Shown here piece by piece: positions 1-11,829 of a stretch of 64,000 nt of DNA. The notes below the pieces were generated by a model. It made no database searches, was not told where the DNA came from, and was given only the letters and a program-made list of their open reading frames with translations. The position numbers and the translations under genes were made by a program. The stretch is taken from positions 4,469,001 to 4,533,000 of the forward strand of contig OX621264.1 of assembly GCA_951640165.1 (NCBI GenBank). Reading direction: 5' to 3'. Source of the stretch: Pseudoips prasinana. Taxonomy: Eukaryota; Arthropoda; Insecta; Lepidoptera; Nolidae. How positions within the stretch are numbered: position 1 is the stretch's first letter; every line of letters begins with the position of its first letter.

Positions 1-533
1 CAACTTTTCACAACAACCACAAAAACCTACTTTCTCAGTGTATCAAGTTGCAACGGAACGTTAGTAACAGGATGACCACCGGATGGCTGCAGAGGAAACC
101 AAACGAGATAGAAACCGCAAGGCAAAGGAAACTTATTTGTCTGCCTCATTTACCATGTTCAAGTGTACACTGGCCTTTGAATTGTAGGATGGGGTGAAGT
201 GTAACAAGCTTAATGATTTTGAATTAACTTTTTAATGTCTATGGTTTAGAGCTTAGGAAACAATTTAACAGCCAGGCTGTTTAATTATTTCCTTAGCTCA
301 GAACCATCGACAATTGTTTTTTTCTGTTTAGAAACTATTTAACGTCCGATATCGTGTTTGTAACTTAATAAATTTATTGCGATTGTTTTTTTTATTAATT
401 ATATTTGGTTTCATCATTGATCTGATCTCTTATTACTTACCAAATGATTAATAGTTTATTTCTTAAATAACTGCACATAAATAGTCCGTAATAGAACAAG
501 CTACGTGGTCCATATAAGCGACAATTGTATAGG

Positions 534-693
534 AAATTTGACGAATTGGGGTAGCTGGATATGCTGGCGTCTTTACACACGGCTACATATCAAGCTTTTT
601 CCTGTATAAGCTGATCCCGCGTTGTATAGGATTTCCATACAATGAGAGGTCAGCTTATATTGTAAACGTATAGCTTGATATGTAGCCGTATGT
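534..693. repeat. Half of MITE L joined to a different hairpin
   Basis: 534-575 is the right arm of family L (aattggggtagctggatatg, ctggcgtct). From 577 a second hairpin begins: ggctacatatcaagct pairs with agcttgatatgtagcc ending about 688, with inner stems tataagctga/tcagcttata and gtatagga/tttccatac. Confidence 0.75.
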
Positions 694-727
694 ACTCGAT
701 AGTGAATATTTTAGGATGTTAATACCA

Positions 728-970
728 GGGGCTCTACCGGCTAAGTCACCGAACATCGATTTCCTAAATGGCGTTCAAATAAATAAAGGTTAAAAATGAC
801 TTAATCAATAGTTAAATCGGCTTTAACGTTGACAATCGATTCCGGACCATTTATAACATCGCATGTGCTCATGGAAGCCAATTTAACGATTGATTAATTC
901 ATTTTTAACCTTTATTCATTTGAACGCCATTTAAGAAATCGATGTTCGGTGACTTAGCCGGTAGAGCCCC
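728..970. mobile_element. Hairpin MITE family A, copy 1
   Basis: It runs from ggggctctaccggctaagtc to its inverted complement, with arms of about 70 bp and a centre with gattccggaccatttataac. It is flanked by cca/agg. Confidence 0.92.
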
Positions 971-2005
971 AGGTGACAAAACTTCAAACAGGCAGTTCGA
1001 TTGAGCCTAAAACAAATAAATCCACTAAAAAGAAGTACGTTACTTAACCTACAATATATTTGTAATTGGGACATTGCTTTGATACATTTTATAAAGATGA
1101 AATTAATCTTATTATGGCCCCAAGTAATAACAAGTAAGTATTAAACTTTAATACAATGAAAATATTACATCACACTTTCATTGTGGTGGCACTTTCCCTC
1201 CAAAATTAAACGGAGCGTGTGGGCGGCCATCTTTTAAAAATAAACAATTGTCTATACCCGCGTGGGGCATAGAGCACAAATGTGACACACATGTAGAGTT
1301 CCACGGGGATTTCTTGAATGGGGGTCTTTATTATGTATAGAATATTATTTATGGCCCTATTTATGAAGTAATGTCGTCTAAAGTGTTATAATAAAAGTAA
1401 TTTAGGTAATCTTACGACACGACCTGTAAGCAGGCTACGGTACATTCACGTACGAGTCATTAATAAATATGTCGTTGCCGAATTTTTAAATTGCTCCGTT
1501 GGACTATTATTTTTAGTTTACACAAACAAATGAAGATTGTATAAGAGCGGGAAATGATAAATAATATAGATAAATTAAAAAAAACTAGAGAGAATACAAG
1601 GGTATGGGTAGAGGTTATGGAAGAAACTAGAGAGGAAGAATAGTCGCGGCCAAACCAAGGTTGGTTTCATAGATCAAATCGAAGACAAGGTGGAAGTAAT
1701 GGAGGCGGATTTACTGATAAGGTGTCTTGAATTTAATAGATAGATTATATACATCGTTTTTTTGTATATGATAGCAAGGCAAACTACCAAGTAGGTCGCC
1801 TGATGGTAAGTGATCACTGTAAATGTTATAGTTTAATCTAAACTAAAGTACGAAATTATTAAAAAAGAAATTGCGGTAGAATTCGGTGTTCTGTTTTTAA
1901 AAACAGTTTTTATTTCTTTTAAAATTACCTTACACTCTATGGTCAGTGCATTGCAGTAATCATAAAGTTGTTTTTTTTTGTCCATCGTCTATGGTAATAC
2001 TTACA
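971..2005. other. Intergenic, nothing recognised
   Basis: AT-rich, without a convincing reading frame, known repeat signature or RNA gene. It contains short poly-T runs only. Confidence 0.5.
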
Positions 2006-2068
2006 TATAAAGGGGTGTACACACAGTTATTACTTCAGTTTCGCTCGCGTGCACCGATCTAGAAGATT
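2006..2068 (+). promoter_or_regulatory. Candidate core promoter (TATA, Inr, near-DPE)
   Basis: TATAAA at 2006-2011, insect initiator TCAGTT at 2035-2040 (+1 A at 2037, so TATA at -31), and AGATT at +28, one base off the DPE consensus. An ATG at 2109 opens only 23 codons. The target gene is unknown; neur, 17.7 kb downstream on the same strand, is one possibility. No splice link can be shown. Confidence 0.5.
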
Positions 2069-2620
2069 ACTCAGCGGAACGGGAGTTCTAGCGTGACGTT
2101 TGAGCGAGATGGCACCATTAAGGCACATGACAGAAAATAAGAGTGAAAGAGATGTATTGATGGTTGTTAAAAGGATGTAAATCACACAATGGAGCTTAAC
2201 AATTTTATGCTTTAAAACGGTGGATTACGGTACAAATTTGTAAATGCTTTGTTATTTTATGCCGTTTTGGTGAACTGTCGATGTGTAACGAAAGTTTGTG
2301 ATGGATATCCTTTCGTTGGATATTGTTATGTGATATTTGTAATTTGATATACATTGATGACATTATTGGTGGTTTGGTTTTTTTTTGTGGCAGTTGACAC
2401 AGGAAATCTTTTGGTTATGGTTTTGGGTAGGTTATTCCAATAGTTTATGGTCCTTATTCGTAAAACGAACAGAAGCAGCTGTCTTTACTGTTTTATTATG
2501 ACACAGTCTAACCAAACGTTATCATATATTCTTCAAACTAAGTATACCTCCTTTTTGGATTGTTGGTTTAGAGTAAAATAGCCGGTAGATTAATTAATAT
2601 TCATATTAATAATTAATAAT
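2069..2620. other. Intergenic or transcribed leader, unassigned
   Basis: If the promoter at 2006 is real, this is its first exon and intron. No strong donor in a coding frame was found, and no repeat is recognised. Confidence 0.35.
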
Positions 2621-2818
2621 ATCCTGGGAAATTATTTACGTACGGCTATCTGATCCCAAACAAAGCAAAGCTTGTACCTACTATGGAGACCAGATAACTG
2701 ATATACTATATATACTACTTTTTTTTGTAATTACATAGTTATATAGATTATTACGCCCTGGCTCAGGACCAAATATCTGTCCTGGTGACAATCGAAACCA
2801 CGTCAATCGGCCCGTCAA
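2621..2818 (-). mobile_element. SINE family E, degenerate
   Basis: gatcccaaacaaagcaaagc, gatatactatatatactact and the altered tRNA part aatatctgtcctggtgacaa match family E, in the same orientation as 18788. Confidence 0.7.
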
Positions 2819-3020
2819 AATATCATCAACATACACTTTTAATTAGGTAGCTTTTTACTTCCTCTTATAGGTACTGCGGTCTTTTAGGTACTAAACAACA
2901 AATACAATATCCTCATTATTTTAAGGTCAGACTAGTCCACTCTTATACAATTGCTTGTAAAGTATAACACCTTGATATAACTCGTAAAAAGGCCAATCTA
3001 ATTCCAAGCGATGAAATTGT

Positions 3021-3158
3021 ACAGACGCCAGCACTTCCAGCTACCCCAATCGGACAAATTTCTTTTGTGGATTTTCAACTTTATCACGTAAGCATAACGT
3101 TCACTTTCAATTGGGAAAATTTGACAGATTGGGGTAGCTTGATGTGCTGGCGTCTGTA
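3021..3158. mobile_element. Hairpin MITE family L, copy 1
   Basis: acagacgccagcacttccag to the inverted ctggcgtctgta, about 138 bp, with the core gcataacgttcactttcaat. Arms are about 42 bp and the flanks read GT/C. Confidence 0.9.
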
Positions 3159-3289
3159 CTCACATTTTTCTGAGTGACTAAAGTATATACTACAATTGCT
3201 GTCGGTTGGCACGTAGTAGAAGAATGAATGCCCACTGGAACGCAGTTCGTTAAAGAGCCTTGCGGCAGGAGTTGTGGTAACACTAGTAG

Positions 3290-3580
3290 GAATCATCATT
3301 ATTATTGGAACGAAGTTCCTTATGGCGCGTTGTGAAAGGGGGCTAGACGGAAACAATCCTTACGAAAAGTTGTCACTACACTTTTTGCAGCTGTGCGGCG
3401 TGCGCATGTTTCTCTGTCTCTCTCTCTCTCTCTCTCTCTTATAGAAAGCAAGCCAGATATTTTCATTTCTATTTCGCATTGAACATTGTGGTGTCGCGAC
3501 GATTATTTTTGTTGAGTGTATACAGGTTTTTTGTACATAATAAATAATAAGAAATAACTTCGTTCCATCCGACAGACAGA
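3290..3580. repeat. Element K copy 1 with (TC)n tract
   Basis: Contains ggaacgaagttccttatggc, ttacgaaaagttgtcactac, a (tc)n microsatellite at 3416-3440, and gcattgaacattgtggtgtc. It matches 45275-45470 in reverse. Two minus-strand open frames here are not supported as genes. Confidence 0.7.
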
Positions 3581-3709
3581 CAGACACACAAAAATTGAAA
3601 AAAATGTTAGTTTGGTGTATGTACCGTATATATATTCATATTTATGTAGTAAAAACCGGCTATTTCAATATTACAAACAGACACTCCAATTTTATTTATT
3701 TGTATAGAT
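3581..3709 (-). mobile_element. Helitron-like 5' end fragment
   Basis: About 120 bp (gtttggtgtatgtaccgtat, aaaaccggctatttcaat) nearly identical to 3945-4070; it carries only the 5' part of the element next to it. Confidence 0.7.
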
Positions 3710-3754
3710 AATGATAGAACTATGAGCTAGTCCTACCAGGCAATCGTATTTTAT

Positions 3755-4070
3755 ACTAGCTGTGCCCGCGACTTCGTCCGCGTGTTAATTAGTTTATTTA
3801 ATTTTTTAGTAAAATAAAATACTTTTTCTAAAATAAAAGTAGCCTAAGTTACGCCTTATTACATCAGCTACCTGCCAATAAAAGTCCCGTCAAAATCGGT
3901 CCAGCCATTTCAGAAATTAGCCGGAACAAACAGACAGACAGACAGACAAAAATTGTAAAAAATGTTATTTTGGTGTATGTACCGTATATATATTCATATT
4001 TATGTAGTAAAAACCGGCTATTTCAATATTACAAACAGACACTCCAATTTTATTTATTTGTATGTATAGA
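3755..4070 (-). mobile_element. Non-autonomous Helitron-like element
   Basis: On the minus strand it starts tctatacatacaaataaata and ends gaagtcgcgggcacagctagt with CTAGT; 316 bp. These ends resemble the Helitron-like elements widespread in Lepidoptera. Confidence 0.78.
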
Positions 4071-4249
4071 TGATAACCTCGTTACAGGCATTGCCTAGTG
4101 AGGCTATCATTGTACATCAATCATGTAAAAAGTGAAGTGCTAATAAAATTATTACTATTATTATAAGAAATGAAAAGTGAAATTATACATACAAAAAATA
4201 AGTGATCAATTTTTATCATTCAATAATGTACAGAATCATCACATAACGA

Positions 4250-4500
4250 AGAAGCATTGAATTTATTTATTTATCTCTCTCCTTAACATCTATCATTACA
4301 GGTCTTAACCTAATGCGGTAGTGTTGGTATTACAATTATAAAATACCACCTTATGCAACTACATTTGAAAACTAATTATTCATGTAACTAACCACGTTTA
4401 ACAGAACCTTTACGAATTCACTTAAATTACACGAGAATATATCCACTTTTTCGTGTACATGTTGTAATATTATATACGAGTAACGTTCCATCATTTGTAG
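4250..4500. repeat. Dispersed repeat N, copy 1
   Basis: atttatctctctccttaaca, gaattcacttaaattacacg and gaatatatccactttttcgt recur inverted at 11340-11520. Confidence 0.7.
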
Positions 4501-5447
4501 TTCACAGATTTTTGTGTTCTCGATGGGCATGCAGTGCTATGATCGATGATCCTGATGGCGTGATAATTTTTGCCAATCACATTACTTCCTTCTCATCGAC
4601 AGATCTAAATCGTCCATACGTTTCGTTTTTTTAGAAGCCTACTTTATCATCTCTATGATACCAATGGTACCCTCATAATAAGCAATGACTGTCCGTCACT
4701 ATGTACGGCTTTCCGTCATGAATTTCCGTAATACCTAGACAGTTGAAATTTTCAGAGATAGTGTATCTATATTGTTACAAAAACAATAAATAATAAGGTA
4801 AAATAAATGAAAAAATATTCTTGCCCGATTGTTTTTTTGAAGATAAAAAGGGTTTTATAATAGAATTTTATTTAAATCGTATTAGAGTACAAAGCATAAA
4901 GTTTTTGGATAACTTAAAGTCATAGCAGGATAGAAAACAATTCGTGCGCCAATTTCTAGTAGTTTCAGTATACAGAACACAGGTCATAGACCGCTAAGCC
5001 ACCGTGACTGACAGTAGAGGCTGAGCGGTCAATTTCCATGCTCTGGTTTTTTCTTAGTCTATAATTCAATTTATGGTTTTCGTCTCGCTTGTCTCTGGTC
5101 CGAATTTTATTGCTGTACTTGTTTATTGGTAAATTAAAAAGGTACCGTGATTTTTTTTACGGATTAGCATTCCATTTTTGAATTCCCATTTAGAGGCGTT
5201 TATTCCGCCATTTAAATTCAAATTTGTTATGGCTTGTTCTTTCAATGGAACCTACTCGTAATCACTTCCTTAGTGTTGTCTCTCTATGATATTTGACCAT
5301 AGACTAATTAATGAGTTTTAATTCTTACCTATTAAGTCCAGTTTCCTAGAACTGGTAACTTGTGTCTTCACGATGTATGTAGTGTTTCGTTGGATGAAAT
5401 TTCGTTATAGGCCTCGAAAACAAGTTGTTTTGCCATATTATTATAGT
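4501..5447. other. Intergenic, nothing recognised
   Basis: AT-rich sequence with no supported gene or repeat family. Confidence 0.45.
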
Positions 5448-5637
5448 GGTACTGTTGGTGTGCTTGGCAAATGCTTGCTTTTCATGCCAGAGGTCGTAGG
5501 TTCGATGGGTGTAATTATCTATATAAGTATGTATTTACAAAAGAAAAGAAGTCTATGTAGTATATCAGTTATCTGGTTTCCATAGGACAAGCTCTGCTTT
5601 GTTTGATCAGATAGCCGCGTGTAAATAATGTCCCAGG
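5448..5637 (+). mobile_element. SINE family E (+ orientation)
   Basis: ttggcaaatgcttgcttttc, gtcgtaggttcgatgg, then the reverse-family body gatatcagttatctggtttc-type and a tgtcccagga end. Confidence 0.7.
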
Positions 5638-5834
5638 AACCGTTCGTGCGCGATTCGTACTCGCACTTGGCAGATTTTTCGTTATAAAATATGCAGTCTT
5701 AGCCTATTTAAGGATTCCGGCTTAGAAGCCTCATATTAACTTTAGTACTGGTTTAATCTTTGGTAAGTGACTTACGTCCAAATGACTGATCTATATACCT
5801 CTACTTCTGCGCTCAGCAAATGTCTATTAATATA

Positions 5835-6138
5835 TCTATACATATAATAAAATTGTAGGAAATTCAAACTGTACTTTGAATATTTTTTAAAAGGGATACT
5901 TGGGGCGTGATCTGCAATCGATATCGAAGCCAAAAATATAGTTTTTTAGATTTTTTGTCTGTTTGTCTGTATGTATGTCCGGGCTAAACTCAAAAAGTAC
6001 TGCATGGATTTACTTCAAATTTTGCATGAATATTACCAAGAGGTCGGGTCAACATATGGGCTACATATTATCACGCTATCACCTACGGGTGATAATTTAT
6101 AAAATTTAACGCAGGTAAAACCGCGGGGCACTGCTAGT
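5835..6138 (+). mobile_element. Non-autonomous Helitron-like element
   Basis: Starts tctatacatataataaaatt; ends aaccgcggggcactgctagt, followed by T; 304 bp. It shares its interior with 37398-37674. Confidence 0.75.
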
Positions 6139-6154
6139 TATGAATAAATTTTCT

Positions 6155-6403
6155 GTGTGGCTGACAGCATGGAATATCGTCACCCCATCTCATCCCCTGG
6201 AGGGCATAGAAGTCATCCCGAGGGAATATCTCCCAGAGAACGGGTAGCAGCGTCTCTCTGTGTACTATGACCATCATACTGCAACTGCCAAGCCGACTGC
6301 CAAGCGTGGCGATTATAGCATATCCTTCCAAATGATGGACACAACCCCATTGTGGAAATCTTTTGGGGAAGCCTTTGTCCAGCAGTGGATGTTATTCCGC
6401 TGA
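6155..6403. repeat. LINE-type 3' remnant
   Basis: gaatatcgtcaccccatctc, ccaagcgtggcgattatagc and gaagcctttgtccagcagtg are shared with 7510-7700 and with the LINE tails at 35170 and 41160. Confidence 0.65.
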
Positions 6404-6529
6404 ATAAATTACACGCCGACCATTAGACCAACAGACAAAACAACACAACTATCTTATTAATAAATCCGTGATGCAATATACAAGGCGGCCGAGGAGTAGA
6501 CGTTCAAACGCAAAATTTAGATACTTTAT

Positions 6530-6753
6530 CTGGGGACAATGTCACACAGATCATCCTAGCCCTAAACTAAGCAAAGCTTGTACTATGGGTAAACATACTT
6601 ATATAGATAGATATATACTTAAATACATAAAAAACATCCATAACTCAGAAACAAATATTCGTGCTCATCACACAAATATTTGCACTTACTGGGATTCGAA
6701 CCCAGGACCACCAGCTTCGTAGGCAGGAGCACTACCAACTAGGCTACGGTGAC
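6530..6753 (-). mobile_element. SINE family D with 7-bp TSD
   Basis: Minus-strand head gtagcctagttggtagtgct and B-box gggttcgaatcccag. ACTTTAT at 6523-6529 is repeated at 6752-6758 as the target-site duplication. Confidence 0.88.
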
Positions 6754-6840
6754 TTTATGATGAAGAGTATCCGAATCATCCCCATGTATGTTCTACGATT
6801 TTGTGTAGTTTTTTGATACTTTGAAATTTTCGAGTCCAGA

Positions 6841-7020
6841 GCCTCTAGCACGAGTTCCTGCAGTTTACTTACTCGATCACACGTACAGTTTTGTCCCATA
6901 CATTGAGCACCAGCGCCTCTCGCGGAATCTATTAAGAACTAAAACTCTGGTGCTCAATGTATGGGACGGAACTGTACGTGTGATCGAGTAAGTAAACTGC
7001 AGGAACTCGTGCTAGAGGCA
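6841..7020. mobile_element. Hairpin MITE family B, copy 1
   Basis: gcctctagcacgagttcctg and its reverse complement are the ends of arms of about 73 bp; the loop has gcgcctctcgcgg. It is nested in element C. Confidence 0.92.
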
Positions 7021-7509
7021 CTGACCCCAAACCCTAATTTGGAACTTTCGAATAAATTCTAAGTCAGTTCTGCAATGATTAGATAAACCATACTTTTTAG
7101 GGTGTTAGCTTAAACTATGCTAATTAGTTATCACAAAAAAAACTGAACCAGAAATGTTGAACGGAACGAGAAAAAAATCGATGTTAAGTGAAATTTACGA
7201 AAAAATCATTAAATAAATTCTGTCTCGAAAACTAGGCAAAATCGTAGAACATACATGGGGGTGATTCGGATACACTTCATCATGAAGTATCTTAATTTTG
7301 CGTTTGAACGTCAACTCCTCGGCCGGCCTAAATATATATAAAAGGAAATTCATCCGATGCTAGTTCAATGCACTTGTTCGTCTAAAATTAATTTGTAAAC
7401 ATTTGTATCTAATATTAACTCATTCAAGCCATCCACTTTGTTACAAAGAGAATCTAATAGAGAAATTTAAAGCAACACTGCAACACAGTCTTAAGAAATA
7501 TATATACAT

Positions 7510-8015
7510 ATATATGCTGTGTGGTGGCGGCATAGAATATCATCACCTCATCTCATCCCGTGGGCGGCGTAGAAATCGTCCCGAGGGAATATCTACCAGG
7601 GGACGGGCAGCAGCTTCCTTCTGAATACTATGACCTTCTTACTGCGATCGCCAACCCGTCTGCCAAGCGTGGCGATTATGGCATATCCCGCCATAATCGC
7701 CAAGCTTGGCAGCCAGTCCAAGCTGTGAACGTAATTTGGCTGACATGATGATACATACATAGGCCTGCTTCCCAGAGGGTAGGCAGAGAAAACGGATTTC
7801 GACTTGTCACGATCTTTGCACACCTCTTTTGTCTCGTTTGCTGTCATTATATTCTTCATACATGCTCGCCGTATTAGGGTACTTCTGACCTGGCCTTTCT
7901 TGGGAATATCTGCGATTTGGTAAGACAATGTTCTACGAGGTCTTTCTCTTCCGGTTGTACCATTCACACAGGCCTGGTATACTTCTTTTGTCAATTTTCT
8001 TTCATTCATCCTTTC
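7510..8015 (-). pseudogene. Decayed non-LTR retrotransposon 3' end
   Basis: The minus-strand frame over 7740-8009 reads ERKLTKEVYQACVNG, GRERPRRTLSYQI and RSTLIRRACMKNIM, a typical tail of a LINE reverse transcriptase. The rest is the repeat shared with 6155 and 20279. It also holds a small palindrome at 7673-7706 (ggcgattatggc / gccataatcgcc). Confidence 0.7.
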
Positions 8016-9690
8016 TAAATGCCCAAACTATCTCAGCATACCTTTTTCAATCTTTGTGACTGCATCCTTTTTTTCACACCACAACGCTCTCTTACATCAG
8101 TATTTTGTATTCTGTCTCACATATTCAGAAGTCTTAAGAAATATAAGTTTAAAGATCTTTCAAAACTCATTCAATTATCATGAACCACCGTATCCTTCCG
8201 CGGGATAAGGATTTGCAAAAATGTAGCAAAACGCGAAAACATTGACTCAAATCATTCCGCCATAAATTAATAATATGGCGCCAAAATTGGATCAAGATGG
8301 CCGCCTCCCTGGGGGCTGGATTAGATTTATTTTTAATAAGGGCTGCAGATGACGCTTACATCCCTTGTGGAAAGAAAATTCTGTAACGCATATTATCTTG
8401 TGTTTTATAAATATTTTTAGTCTTTGGTTCTGGTGCCTTTTTTATTTCTTTTTTTTTTCATAGACAATTTCGTAGGCAATGGACGGGATTTCAGGTACGT
8501 TATGATTTAGTAAATTTTTTTAGATCTGTGTGTCCTTAGCTATGCGTCCATTGTTTCGTAGTTTCTAAACGGGAGAATCAATTTTAACGTGATTTTCAGG
8601 CGCATATAGCTTTGTCGTTTTCTTTATTCAGTAAACGAACGACATCATCATCGTTATTATTATTGTAACTGACGTAAGGTGCTAACTTTAAAAATTTTAT
8701 GTTGAAATCGGCCATCCATCGCGTCGTGCGCGTCGCATTCGCCCTAAAGATGACTTCCAGAAGAAGTTGAAACGGTTGGCAGAATTCAACATAAAATTAA
8801 TTACGTGACTTACCCGTCACAATCTTTCATTATATTATCATCGTTACTTCACCGTGCTGTAGTCTTTTGTTAATAGTTGTTAAGCTATGTCAGGGACATA
8901 TTGACGGAATTGAAAAATTCTGCAATAAATGTATTTTGTATAATCCAAAGCTTCTTAATTTAAGCTTGACTGATCTGGATGGTTTAGAGTCACGTATCCT
9001 TTCTTTTTTTTAAAAGTTATACCGCGATATAATTTCCATAGACAATTTCCCGCTAGTTCCTCTTGGATTTGAAAATTATCAAATTTTTTCGAATATCATT
9101 CCAATTTAAATTACGTAACGAATTACATTTGAATTTTAAATATTAACTATGTAAGTAGCGATCTACTTAAACGGTATCCTTTGTTTATTCGTGCATCGAA
9201 CAAATATGGGTGATGTACTATGACGTCATATTGGCAAACAATGTGTGTATGTGTGTGCATTCCTTATGTCAAAACAGTGTATACAATTTGAAATGCAGAA
9301 TTATTGCGTACGTCAGATTAACGTCATGCGGCACGTTCCGGGATTCTTAACCCTTAACAGGCTGGGGTCTATATGAGAATTTCAACCGTATTACTTTGGA
9401 ATAAGGTCCAAAATAAATGAAAAGATAGCAAAGCCTTGACAAGGGTTAAACCACGCTTGCAACACCGTACACGTGCTAGAAGTGAAGCTTCTAAAAATAG
9501 CACAGTTACTCAAGTTGTTCATGTGTAGCAACTGAGGCGTACATCGACAAAGCACGCATTCGCGACACTACATTATTCTATATGTTTCTATCATTGTGTA
9601 TAAGTCAAAAAAACGAATCAACAGTGCCAAAAAACTTTACGTGCCTTTAATTTTATTTAATACTCGTTTCTTTATCGATTATTTAAAGCT
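8016..9690. other. Intergenic, nothing recognised
   Basis: No supported gene; AT-rich with short poly-T runs and one (tg)n-rich patch near 9241-9260. Confidence 0.45.
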
Positions 9691-9828
9691 ACAGACTCCA
9701 GCACATCCAGCTACCCCAATCTGTCAAATTTTCGCAATTGAAAGTGAACCTTATGCTTTTGTGATAAAGTTGAAAATCTATAAAAGGAATTTGGCAGATT
9801 GGGGTAGCGGGGTGTGCTGGCGTCTGTA
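9691..9828. mobile_element. Hairpin MITE family L, copy 2
   Basis: acagactccagcacatccag to the inverted ctggcgtctgta, with core gaaagtgaaccttatgcttt and tgataaagttgaaaatcta. Confidence 0.92.
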
Positions 9829-10390
9829 CGTAGGAAATTTAACTTAAAAAATACATTTGAATATCGATTTTGACAATGAGGCAGTTTCTATCAATAAAAA
9901 TAATAAACGTTTTACTGTAGTGGACCGTTTACAATGTGTGTCAAAAATAATGTGCAATTACACAATCAAACACAAGTTATGTTATACGTTATCAGGTGTT
10001 ACCAAACCCACACATATAATAAGGGACCTTGCCCCCAAATCTACCCAAATAAAGCCTAACAAGGTGGTCCACTTTATGATTGGCTTTTTAATTAGTAATG
10101 ACATAACAAACTGAACATTTTCTCCTGGCAACACCGGATGTGGCGTCACGATACGCAGCGGAACTTACAACACTAGTCGACAATTAAGTAGATTTCCTGC
10201 GCTAGAGGATGCGTACGCGCATTGGCGCGGATCTCCGTTGTAGTGGTGGTATACCATAGACTTGATACGTCATAGACGACTTTTTCTTATCTTTCCCGTT
10301 TAATTGGCATTAAGCAGTAAGGTTAGTTATGTAAAAAATATTGTTTTTTACAATACGGATGTACATAAATATCTGAAAGTTAGATATAAT
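9829..10390. other. Unassigned, small open frame
   Basis: An open frame of 85 codons at 9857-10114 has no recognisable motif or splice context and is probably chance. Otherwise nothing is seen. Confidence 0.4.
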
Positions 10391-10537
10391 TTCCGGTCGT
10401 GTCGCCAGTCCGCCCATAGGATCATGATAGTGATGGAATAGAGAGCGCCCCCTGTGTTTGCGCACACACCTGTGCACTATAATATGTCGACTATAGAGAC
10501 TGGCCACTGCGGCCGAAGTCGACCAGGAGAACATTAT
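10391..10537 (+). mobile_element. SINE family F, 3' part
   Basis: tccggtcgtgtcgccagtcc, gatcatgatagtgatggaat and gcacacacctgtgcactata match 37907-38275; the tRNA head is absent. Confidence 0.8.
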
Positions 10538-11289
10538 TATTATAATTTGTAGAATTAATTAAAAGCAAGGGTTTATACTGTACAAAATGACTGTCTACCA
10601 TAGTTTGTTAGTTGGTCGGTTGTAGTTAGTTGGACCTTTTTTTAACTACTCGAATCATTTTACTGGTTTGCGTAAACACAGGGGCACTTTCTATTCCATT
10701 ACTCTTATGATCCGCTGGGACGACCAGCGATACGGGCGTACGCCGAATAGGGCACCTATCTATGTGAAGAGTGTTCATAATTACGTACGAAGCTCACTCG
10801 TAACATCTAGTCATAGGTGTGCAATAGCAATTATTTAAAAAGTCTATAAGTATAATGACAAAAATAAAATTTTTGGTAATGTTACTGCTGACTGAAAGTC
10901 ATTTGATTTATAAATCTACACATTGACAACTTTTAATCATAACGCGGTGTCTATGTCCATAGTTATAAATAGAAAAAAGTTGCTAGTACACTAGTTTTAA
11001 ATATTGTAGGGGTGTCATGCGTAATTAGTTTTCTGTGTTCAGGTAAGAAAGAGAGGGATATTGTTTCGCTTTTCCTCTCATGTTACGGTTCAGTTGTGTT
11101 TCAGTCGTACATTATAGCGTCGAGCTAGAGCTTTGACCTGTGAAATGATTACTTGTACAAACGAGTAATGATTTTACAGCAATAAACGAGGATATATTGT
11201 AGAGTTAAAACTTAAAATTTGTTGCGTTCTTCCCAATTTACCCGAAAGTACTAACATTTTTGACAACAATTACAATAAGACCTCACTTA
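10538..11289. other. Intergenic, nothing firm
   Basis: It contains a decayed family F scrap near 10685-10740 and two initiator-like TCAGTT/TCAGTC motifs near 11091-11105 without a TATA box. Confidence 0.4.
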
Positions 11290-11326
11290 CCCGAGCAATT
11301 AGATTTGATTAATCTAATTGCTCGGG
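11290..11326. repeat. Perfect 16-bp-arm palindrome
   Basis: cccgagcaattagatt, loop tgatt, then the exact reverse complement. It lies at the edge of repeat N copy 2. Confidence 0.95.
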
Positions 11327-11339
11327 AGAGTCATGATGA

Positions 11340-11525
11340 TGAAGTACACGAAAAAGTGGATATATTCTCATGTAATTTGAGTGAATTCGTAAAGATCCTG
11401 TTAAATGTAGTTAGTCCCATTTAGTTTAAAATTTAGTTCAATAAGGATTTTATAATTTTAATACAAACACTATCTCAGTAGGTAATGATAGATGTTAAGG
11501 AGAGAGATAAATAAATAAATAAGTT
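11340..11525. repeat. Dispersed repeat N, copy 2 (inverted)
   Basis: acgaaaaagtggatatattc, tgagtgaattcgtaaagatc and gttaaggagagagataaata are the reverse complement of 4250-4500. Confidence 0.7.
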
Positions 11526-11526
11526 C

Positions 11527-11670
11527 AAATTCAAATTCAAAAGTCGTTTATTCCGTTAAAATATTACATTTGTGTGGTATCGTCAATTTTTTTTTACCCT
11601 ACCGTGCAGTGCATGACGTGGCAGCTACTGAGAAACACTGCCAGAAAACTCAGTAGGAATCCTTTTTTAA
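11527..11670. repeat. Retroelement-type 3' tail
   Basis: It starts with (ttcaaa)n, aaagtcgtttattcc, and includes cactgccagaaaactcagta. It looks like the (reverse) 3' end of a LINE or SINE; no coding part remains. Confidence 0.45.
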
Positions 11671-11829
11671 AATATATATTTCTTAAATAAATTTACATTG
11701 TATTTAAATGTGTTAATTTAGAGCGACTCAATCCCAAGCTGTTTTGTCACTTAAATAATCAGAAGTTTTGTAATAAGCCCTGCTACACAATTTGGCTTTT
11801 ATAATTAATAAGTTTTATAAAAATAAGTG

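Larger units (their letters stand above)
6481..7328. mobile_element. TIR element C, copy 1, with two nested insertions
   Basis: The ends caaggcggccgaggagt and the inverted ctcctcggccggcc are flanked by TA. The long inverted ends include acgttcaaacgcaaaattta and gtatgttctacgattttg. SINE D (6530-6753) and hairpin B (6841-7020) are inserted. Relatives are at 32879 and 38768. Confidence 0.85.

Noticed and set aside
2109..2180. Short frame starting ATGGCACC as the neur first coding exon
   Set aside because: A phase-1 donor would have to be aga|gtgaaa, which is weak, and nothing in the peptide points to Neuralized. It is kept only as a possible leader.
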